Assembly: GCA_028683635.1 (NCBI GenBank)
Contig: JAQUHL010000088.1
Coordinates: forward strand, 1 to 7,356
Direction of reading: 5' to 3'
DNA: 7,356 nucleotides
Source: Candidatus Cloacimonadota bacterium
GTDB taxonomy: Bacteria; Cloacimonadota; Cloacimonadia; Cloacimonadales; Cloacimonadaceae
Part shown: positions 1 to 5,043 of the stretch, piece by piece
How positions within the stretch are numbered: the first letter of the stretch is position 1
Layout of the letters: each line of letters starts with the position of its first letter
Made by a program: the position numbers and the translations under genes
The notes under the pieces: generated by a model
What the model was told of the DNA's origin: nothing
The model's input: only the letters and a program-made list of their open reading frames with translations
Database searches by the model: none

Positions 1-332
1 GTCCAAAAACGTCCAAATAAGCGCTTGGACATTTCCAAAGCCAGTCCCTCGCAACTAACCACCGATCAAAGCCTTATCCCCACTTTCCCCTTGTGTCACT
101 TCTTGCAGCTTTGGGTGTCAGTTTATATCCCCAAAGCACAGGTATAATCGTCCATAGGATCAAGTGGCCTGGTCTTTTTTTTAGTTTAGATATTATCAGC
201 CTTCGCAGGTCAATCCTTTTCATTATATCGCTGATTTGAGCCGTTAAGCGATACCTCATGTTCTTATCTTTTTCACATTGCAATAACTAAGGGGCTGAAA
301 CCCGTGATACAAGGCTGCGCATGCACGGTGGC

Positions 333-348
333 ACGGTCTTCAGACCGT
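333..348. repeat. Short hairpin (7-bp perfect stem)
   Basis: ACGGTCT and AGACCGT form a perfect 7-bp stem around a 2-base centre (TC). It lies just before a second hairpin at 385-406. It has no T-run after it, so it is not an obvious intrinsic terminator. It is probably one of the dispersed palindromic elements of this spacer. Confidence 0.5.
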
Positions 349-384
349 CTGTAACATAGGCTGCCTACCTTTGATGTTAATGGG

Positions 385-406
385 GTGGTGACGTCCTCGT
401 CACCAC
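385..406. repeat. Short hairpin (9-bp perfect stem)
   Basis: GTGGTGACG and CGTCACCAC form a perfect 9-bp stem with a TCCT tetraloop. There is no U-tract directly downstream, only AAAGGGC, so terminator function is doubtful. Together with the hairpin at 333-348 it may form one composite repeat unit. Confidence 0.55.
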
Positions 407-434
407 AAAGGGCTAATTCTTTTTTCTACTTCCG

Positions 435-490
435 TACAGGGGCTCAGGCTTCGCCTCGCACCCTGCCAATAATCTGTCGCCCGCTGGGCT
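435..490 (+). repeat. Dispersed repeat, copy 1 (direct repeat with 884-941)
   Basis: This 56-bp stretch matches 884-941 at about 48 positions with one 2-base gap, in the same orientation. Shared blocks are TACAGGGGCT, GGCT, TCGCC, CGCACCCTGCC, ATCT and CGCTGGGCT. Neither copy lies in a credible coding frame. The similarity begins and ends sharply, which points to a dispersed intergenic repeat and not to chance composition. I do not recognise the family. Confidence 0.65.
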
Positions 491-523
491 TTCCTGTAAG
501 GTAACTCCGTTGCCTGTTCCAAG

Positions 524-606
524 GCGTTAATCACTTCTTAATCTACCCTTAATCAAGCGTTAATTATTAACGCTTGATTAATGGTAGATTAAGAAGTGAT
601 TAACGC
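524..606. repeat. 83-bp near-perfect palindrome with 11-bp-phased TTAATC motifs
   Basis: The two 41-bp arms are reverse complements around a single central base (565), with one mismatch (548/582). Within the left arm TTAATC starts at 527, 538 and 549 and TTAAT at 560, an exact 11-bp period; the right arm mirrors this (GATTAA at 598, 587 and 576, ATTAA at 566). The three bases before each motif vary (GCG, TTC, CCC, GCG). The element therefore has up to eight copies of a short motif on one helical face. It could extrude as a cruciform or, if transcribed, fold into a long hairpin RNA. No T-run follows on either side. It might be a multi-site protein-binding array, a small palindromic mobile element or a replication/segregation site; the sequence alone does not decide. 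Confidence 0.85.
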
Positions 607-629
607 TGTGAAACAAGGGTGATTTGTCC

Positions 630-658
630 TGGATTCCCGATCCAGGTCGGGAATGACG
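630..658. repeat. REP-like palindromic repeat (GGGAATGACGG type)
   Basis: ATTCCCGA (633-640) pairs with TCGGGAAT (647-654), extended inward by a G·T pair and a C-G pair. The sequence continues as GACGG, and a partial echo (GGGGAATGAC) follows at 664-673. This TGGATTCCCG...CGGGAATGACGG layout resembles palindromic repeats found between genes in many bacteria. The resemblance is from memory, and copy number in this genome is unknown. Confidence 0.6.
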
Positions 659-785
659 GGGGACGGGGAATGACTGAATGGGCAGGTCGTTGCACATCCC
701 GATTTATCGAATGCAGACTTCCAGATATGCTGGTTGTGAGGCTTAGCTCTGTAAATCTATTCCTGCCCACCACCCTAAAAGGAGG

Positions 786-798
786 AGGGCTTCGCCCT
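786..798. repeat. Short GC-rich hairpin
   Basis: AGGGC and GCCCT form a 5-bp stem around a TTC loop. The GGGCTTCGCCC core resembles the TTCGCC part of the direct repeats at 435-490 and 884-941, so it may be a third, more eroded relative. On its own it is weak evidence for function. Confidence 0.35.
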
Positions 799-883
799 AC
801 AACCCATTATTATATGGTCTTTGATCATTGTGTCGCATTGTGTTGCCAACGAGCAGCTGTTTAGTGGTTTTGGTGCCTGCATA

Positions 884-941
884 TACAGGGGCTTTGGCTC
901 TTCGCCACGCACCCTGCCTATGATCTACCGCACGCTGGGCT
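884..941 (+). repeat. Dispersed repeat, copy 2 (direct repeat with 435-490)
   Basis: This is the second copy of the ~57-bp repeat, 449 bp from the first and in the same orientation. It differs by eight substitutions and by two extra bases before TTCGCC. The substitutions are scattered, suggesting independent decay of two old copies. No target-site duplication or terminal inverted repeat is evident. Confidence 0.65.
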
Positions 942-1151
942 GGAAACGGCTACGGCGTGCATAAGCGGCATCTGCAACACGTGCTTCAACACGTTTGTTA
1001 TTGGTTCTCGCCGCTCAAGTTAATGCAGTTATGTACAAATATCAATAACCTCGGCATTATCCGCTCAATCCTCATATCTGTGTTCTATAACAGACTGGAT
1101 GAATCCAGTGTCCCAGAGCAAATGAAGGTCACGAGCCTGCATATTCTGCAG

Positions 1152-1180
1152 AAAAAAAAGCCTCCCGCAAAGGGAGGCTT
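1152..1180 (-). terminator. Intrinsic terminator of groEL
   Basis: Read on the minus strand, AAGCCTCCC pairs perfectly with GGGAGGCTT (9 bp, 5-base loop) and the stem runs straight into an uninterrupted T-run (the A-run 1152-1159 on the plus strand). It lies 28 bp past the groEL stop codon, the expected place for a Rho-independent terminator. Confidence 0.92.
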
Positions 1181-1208
1181 AATGAGGGTTTATTGATAGG
1201 GGTATGGT

Positions 1209-2837
1209 TTAGTACATTCCGCCCATGCCGGGATTGGGCATTGGGGCTGGTGGTTCCGGTTCTTTGATATCGGTAACGATGCATTCGGTGGTAAGGAAGA
1301 GTCCGGCAATGGAGGTGGCATTTTGCACGGCAGAGCGGACAACCTTGGCGGGATCGAGCACACCGGCTTTGAAGAGATCTTCAAAAACGCCTGTGGCGGC
1401 ATTGTAACCGATGTGGATATCTTTCATACCTTTTAGTTTTTCCACGATCACTGCACCTTCTTCTCCGGCGTTGCTGGCGATCTGGTAAGCAGGTTTTTCG
1501 AGGGCTTTCATCATGATCTGGAAAGCCATCTTCTCTTCATAGGTGAGGTTCTTTTCTGCTTTGAGCACCTTGGAAGCCTGGATGAGGGTAACTCCCCCGC
1601 CGGGAAGGATACCTTCTTCGACGGCAGCGCGGGTGGCATGCAAGGCATCGTCCACACGGGCTTTCTTTTCTTTCATTTCGGTTTCGGTGGCGGCACCGAT
1701 ACGGATCACTGCAACACCACTGGAAAGCTTGGCAAGGCGTTCCTGCAGCTTTTCACGGTCATAATCGGAAGTGGTTTCTTCGATCTGGGCTTTGATCTGT
1801 TTGATGCGTCCGGCTACTGCGTCCTGATTTCCGGCACCTTCGCGGATGGTGGTGTTTTCTTTTTCCACGATGATCTTTTTGGCTCTGCCAAGATCGGTCA
1901 TGGTGCAGGAATCCAGCTTGCGTCCCATTTCTTCGGAAATGAGGGTGGCACCGGTGAGGATGGCGATATCTTCGAGCATGGCTTTGCGGCGATCACCAAA
2001 ACCGGGGGCTTTGACGGCGCAGATATTAAGAATACCGCGGAGTTTATTGACCACGAGGGTGGCCAGGGCTTCGCCTTCGATATCTTCGGCAATGATGAGC
2101 AGGGGTTTGCCATGCTGGGCAATTTCCTGCAGGATGGGCAGCAGATCTTTCATGACGCTGATCTTCTTGTCATAAAGCAGGATAAAGGGCTCTTCAAGCT
2201 CGGTGACCATCTTGTCCGGATTGGTGACAAAATAGGGAGAGAGATAGCCACGGTCAAATTGCATGCCCTCGACCTTTTCGAGGCCGGTATCGATGGATTT
2301 GGCTTCTTCGATGTTGATGACACCTTCCTTGCCGACGGATTCCATGGCTTCGGCGATTAGCTTGCCGATTTCAGGATCGTTGTTGGCAGAGACGGTGGCA
2401 ATCTGGGCAATTTCTTCATTGCTCTTGATGGCTTTGCTGTATTCATGGATCTTGTTCACCACGATCTTGGCAGCCTTTTCCATTCCACGTTTCAGATACA
2501 TGGGATTCACACCGGCTGTCACATGCTTCAAGCCCTCTTCGATGATGGCCTGGGCAAGGAGGGTGGCAGTGGTGGTGCCGTCTCCGGCGATGTCATGAGT
2601 TTTTTCCGCAACTTCTTTGCAAAGCTGGGCACCCATGTTTTCATAGGGATCCTCAAGCTCAATCTCTTTGGCAATCGTCACTCCATCATTGGTGATGGTA
2701 GGCGAACCAAATTTCTTATCCAAAACTACATTTCTGCCCTTGGGTCCAAGGGTAACCTTAACGGCATCGGCAAGTTTATCAACCCCGTTTTTCAGAGAAG
2801 TACGGGCATCATGAGCAAATTGCATTTGCTTTGCCAT
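1209..2837 (-). CDS. groEL: Chaperonin GroEL (Hsp60), 542 aa
   Basis: This is the large subunit of the cytosolic group I chaperonin, a double-ring ATPase that encloses unfolded proteins together with GroES. The 542-residue length is normal for the family. The nucleotide-binding loop GDGTTT is at residues 85-90, with Asp86 matching the catalytic-region Asp87 of E. coli. The DDALHATRAA segment contains Asp397 (E. coli Asp398), and the chaperonin signature AAVEEGILPGGG is at 404-415. The start is supported by a GGAGG (2847-2851 on the plus strand as CCTCC) nine bases upstream. The C-terminus lacks the long GGM repeat tail of E. coli; instead a Pro/Met-rich segment ends in GMGGMY. No groES gene is adjacent, so the co-chaperonin must be encoded elsewhere. 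A promoter and CIRCE-like operator lie upstream and an intrinsic terminator follows, suggesting a single-gene transcription unit. Confidence 0.98.
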   Translation of the reverse strand: MAKQMQFAHDARTSLKNGVDKLADAVKVTLGPKGRNVVLDKKFGSPTITNDGVTIAKEIELEDPYENMGAQLCKEVAEKTHDIAGDGTTTATLLAQAIIEEGLKHVTAGVNPMYLKRGMEKAAKIVVNKIHEYSKAIKSNEEIAQIATVSANNDPEIGKLIAEAMESVGKEGVINIEEAKSIDTGLEKVEGMQFDRGYLSPYFVTNPDKMVTELEEPFILLYDKKISVMKDLLPILQEIAQHGKPLLIIAEDIEGEALATLVVNKLRGILNICAVKAPGFGDRRKAMLEDIAILTGATLISEEMGRKLDSCTMTDLGRAKKIIVEKENTTIREGAGNQDAVAGRIKQIKAQIEETTSDYDREKLQERLAKLSSGVAVIRIGAATETEMKEKKARVDDALHATRAAVEEGILPGGGVTLIQASKVLKAEKNLTYEEKMAFQIMMKALEKPAYQIASNAGEEGAVIVEKLKGMKDIHIGYNAATGVFEDLFKAGVLDPAKVVRSAVQNATSIAGLFLTTECIVTDIKEPEPPAPMPNPGMGGMY

Positions 2838-2880
2838 AGTGTTTTACCTCCATAAGATTAGTTTTTTTATCTTTTTTACT

Positions 2881-2907
2881 TTAGCAGTCTCACGTGCTGA
2901 GCGCTAA
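2881..2907 (-). promoter_or_regulatory. CIRCE-like operator (HrcA binding site) of groEL
   Basis: The sequence reads TTAGCAGTC, nine bases, then GAGCGCTAA. The canonical CIRCE element is TTAGCACTC-N9-GAGTGCTAA, so each half differs at one base and the spacing is exact. It sits 43 bp upstream of the groEL start, overlapping the likely transcription start, where HrcA repressor normally acts. The expectation is HrcA repression relieved by heat shock. HrcA itself is not encoded in this window. Confidence 0.85.
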
Positions 2908-2940
2908 TATTATTATAAGCGGATTTTTGTCAAGGACAAA
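2904..2940 (-). promoter_or_regulatory. Sigma70-like promoter of groEL
   Basis: On the minus strand a perfect TTGACA -35 box lies at 2928-2933. A perfect TATAAT lies at 2912-2917 but only 10 bases from it. Two readings fit: TTGTCC (2934-2939) with a 16-base spacer to TATAAT, or TTGACA (2928-2933) with a poorer -10 such as TAATAT (2907-2912) or TATTAG (2904-2909). Either way the start site falls within or beside the CIRCE-like operator, consistent with steric repression. Confidence 0.65.
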
Positions 2941-3117
2941 TTGGATTTTTGTTTTCTGATAATATTGGAGCATAGACCCTCACAGAAAAGACAGATTCCA
3001 CCCTACAAACTTCAAATGTCCAGATGAGCACATTGTTAAGTTTCATTAACGGCAACTTCAGCACTGAGTTTGCCTATCCGAAATTGTACGCAGTTAGCTG
3101 CAGATTTTGCTTGACAA

Positions 3118-3142
3118 CCATAGCCCAATATTGGATCTATGG
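3118..3142. promoter_or_regulatory. Nested dyad, possible operator
   Basis: CCATAG (3118-3123) and CTATGG (3137-3142) are perfect inverted copies, and the interval contains the 10-bp palindrome CCAATATTGG (3125-3134). A TTGACA sits immediately before it (3111-3116), so the dyad covers the spacer and possible -10 region of a putative plus-strand promoter. This is operator-like geometry, but the -10 box is poor and the nearest real gene starts 337 bp downstream. Confidence 0.3.
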
Positions 3143-3466
3143 AATGCGATCTAATAGGGTCGCGCCATTGGATTCACCTTGACTGTGAACATTGTGGTTT
3201 CATGCAGGATAATGTCATTCAAGAGCCAGGCGCTCTTCCAGTTACGCAAGACCTTGGCAGGATTGGAATAGATGATACAGAGTTTATATTGAATAATGTA
3301 ATAGGACGGGGTGTGGGGCAGCGGCCCACTCATTATGGGTGGTGGGTTGGCCTGGATTATGTCCCTTCAAAGGAAACCTGATATTGCTGATGCAGGCCGA
3401 ACTAAAGGGTTGTGCATCAAATGCCATAAAGAAAAGAGTATATCAATGTACTAAACAAAGAAGAAA

Positions 3467-3471
3467 AGGAG
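3467..3471 (+). promoter_or_regulatory. Ribosome binding site of catalase gene
   Basis: AGGAG lies seven bases before the ATG at 3479 and fixes that start. The intact site argues that the gene was recently functional. Confidence 0.8.
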
Positions 3472-3478
3472 CTACAAC

Positions 3479-4956
3479 ATGGACGAAAAGAAGAAAAAGA
3501 AAAAGTTGACCACTGTGGCAGGTGCACCAGTGGTGGACAATCAGAACATAATGACGGCCGGACCACGCGGGCCGCTATTGATGCAGGACGTGTGGCTGGT
3601 GGAAAAGCTGGCTCACTTCGATCGGGAAGTGATTCCGGAGCGGAGAATGCATGCGAAAGGATCCGGGGCTTTTGGCCATTTCACTACCACCCACGACATC
3701 AGCAAATACAGCAAGGCCAATATCTTCTCTGAGATCGGTAAACAGACCGAGGTCTTTGTCCGCTTTTCCACCGTGGCAGGTGAGCGCGGGGCAGCAGATG
3801 CCGAACGCGACATCCGGGGCTTTGCCATCAAATTCTATACTGACGAAGGAAACTGGGACCTGGTGGGCAACAACACCCCCGTTTTCTTTATCCGGGATCC
3901 GCTCAAATTTCCGGACCTCAACCATGCAGTGAAACGCGATCCCCGCACCAATATGAGGAGTGCCAAAACAACTGGGATTTCTGGAGTTCGCTGCCTGAAG
4001 CTTTGCACCAAGTTACGATCACCATGAGCGACCGTGGCATACCACTCTCCTACAGACACATGAACGGCTATGGCAGCCACACCTTTGCCATGTATAACAA
4101 GGACAACATCCGCGTGTGGGTAAAGTTCCACCTCAAGACTCTGCAGGGGATCAAAAACTTAACGGATGCTGAGGCTGAAGCTATCATCGCCTCTGATCGT
4201 GAAAGCCATCAGCGCGACCTCTATGACAGCATAGAAAGGGGCGATTTCCCCCGCTGGGAAATGAGCATCCAGGTGATGAGCGAAGAGGAAGCTACCCGGT
4301 TGCCATTCAATCCTTTCGATATCACCAAGGTTTGGTCCAAAAAGCAGTATCCTCTCATTAAAGTGGGTATTTTGGAGCTCAACCGCAATCCGGCCAACTA
4401 CTTCGCCGAAGTGGAACAGGCTGCTTTCAATCCTGCCAATATCGTTCCCGGGCTGGGATTCTCCCCAGACAGGCTGTTACAGGCCAGGCTTTTCTCCTAT
4501 GGTGATGCTCAACGTTACCGCCTGGGAGTAAATCATCATCAGATCCCAGTCAATAGACCCAAAAACGCAGCCCACAGTTATCACCGCGACGGCCAGATGA
4601 GGGTGGATGGAAACTATGGCAGTACCTTGGCTTATGAGCCTAACAGTTATGGTGAATGGCAGGAGCAGCCAGATTTCAAGGAACCGCCTCTTGATCTTGC
4701 CGGAGCGGCTGACCACTGGAACCATCGTGACGATGCTGACTACTATTCTCAGCCCAGAGCCCTGTTCCATTTGATGAGCCCCGGGCAGCAGCAGGTTCTT
4801 TTTGAAAACACAACCCGCAACATGGGTGATGCTCCTCGTGAGATCAAGCTGCGCCATATTCGAAACTGCTATAAGGCAGATCCAAAATATGGAGAAGGGG
4901 TGGCTTTAGCCTGCATGATTCCAATGGAAGAGGTATTGGAAGGTATCGAAGATTAA
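3479..4956 (+). pseudogene. katA: Monofunctional heme catalase, split by a -1 frameshift
   Basis: The product would be a heme catalase that converts hydrogen peroxide to water and oxygen. The first frame runs from 3479 and, past the lesion, to a stop at 4027; the second carries the rest to the stop at 4956. Homology continues from SAK (residues 161-163, frame 1) to NWDFWSSLPEALHQ (from 3970, frame 2). Restoring one A gives about 492 residues, normal for small-subunit catalases. The active-site signature IPERRMHAKGSGAFGHF holds the catalytic His58. The NNTP motif supplies the catalytic Asn at about 131, and RLFSYGDAQ supplies the heme-ligand Tyr at about 341 of the restored protein. The N-terminus has an unusual run of six lysines. 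No other damage is visible, so this may be a sequencing error, a recent mutation or, less likely, recoding. The gene is convergent with the exoribonuclease gene. Confidence 0.93.
3962..3972 (+). other. Frameshift site in catalase gene
   Basis: The bases are GCCAAAACAAC. The family sequence here is expected to read Ala-Lys-Asn-Asn-Trp, which needs five A's (GCC AAA AAC AAC TGG), but only four are present at 3965-3968. A single-base loss from a homopolymer explains the shift. A -1 slip of tRNA-Lys from AAA to CAA would mispair, and the site is not an X XXY YYZ heptamer, so programmed frameshifting is poorly supported. Confidence 0.85.
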
Positions 4957-4985
4957 TCAGCATGACTGACAGATGATCAAAAGAT

Positions 4986-5010
4986 CCCCCCCAGAGCTCT
5001 GGGGGGGTAT
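4986..5010. terminator. Palindromic, probably bidirectional terminator
   Basis: Seven C's, AGAGCTCT and seven G's make a perfect 22-bp palindrome (4986-5007), forming an 11-bp dyad or a 9-bp stem with an AGCT loop. It lies between the catalase stop (4956) and the exoribonuclease stop (5044), which converge. The T-tracts are weak on both sides: TATTTCCT rightward and ATCTTTTG leftward. It most likely ends both transcripts. Confidence 0.75.
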
Positions 5011-5043
5011 TTCCTCTGGGAATTTTGGATTTATCGGGTGGAA

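Larger units (their letters stand above)
1..1150. other. Gene-poor, repeat-rich intergenic region
   Basis: I find no convincing gene in this stretch. The open frames present are short, lack good ribosome binding sites, resemble no family I recognise, and run through palindromes and repeats. What the region does hold is several short hairpins (333-348, 385-406, 786-798), a REP-like palindrome (633-654), two diverged copies of a ~57-bp direct repeat (435-490 and 884-941), and an 83-bp palindrome (524-606). Such a density of small palindromic elements is typical of a non-coding spacer that has collected dispersed repeats, and could mark a decayed mobile element. No left-edge partial gene is recognisable. 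Confidence 0.7.
2941..3478. other. Intergenic region between divergent groEL and catalase
   Basis: This 540-bp spacer separates two outward-facing genes. I see no gene I can defend. An 80-codon open frame on the plus strand (3139-3381) has no Shine-Dalgarno and no recognisable domain. Notable items are a TTGACA at 3111-3116 followed by a nested dyad (3118-3142). No convincing -35/-10 pair was found directly before the catalase start, and no PerR- or OxyR-type box was recognised. Confidence 0.5.

Noticed and set aside
1..30. GTCCAA direct repeats and GTCCAA/TTGGAC inverted pair as a repeat array
   Set aside because: Only six-base units at the window edge, too short and too few to call an array or CRISPR.
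155..182. T-run (175-182) as an intrinsic terminator
   Set aside because: Eight T's are present, but the bases before them form only a very weak stem and there is no upstream gene to terminate.
74..283. 69-codon open frame on the minus strand
   Set aside because: No Shine-Dalgarno, no recognisable domain, and located in a repeat-rich spacer. The lysine/arginine-rich composition looks like random translation.
619..864. 81-codon open frame on the plus strand
   Set aside because: It lacks an ATG start, runs directly through the REP-like palindrome and a GC hairpin, and resembles no family.
957..1196. 79-codon open frame on the plus strand
   Set aside because: It starts at GTG without a ribosome binding site and reads through the groEL terminator.
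1638..2360. 240-codon open frame opposite groEL
   Set aside because: It is an antisense shadow of groEL, with Gly/Phe/Asp-rich composition from the reverse complement of conserved codons.
3139..3381. 80-codon open frame (starts MECDLIG) between groEL and catalase
   Set aside because: Its start codon lies inside a dyad with no Shine-Dalgarno, and no domain is recognisable. A decayed gene fragment cannot be excluded.
3962..3972. Programmed -1 ribosomal frameshifting in the catalase gene
   Set aside because: The site is not a slippery heptamer, re-pairing would be mismatched, and catalases are not known to be recoded. A lost A is simpler.
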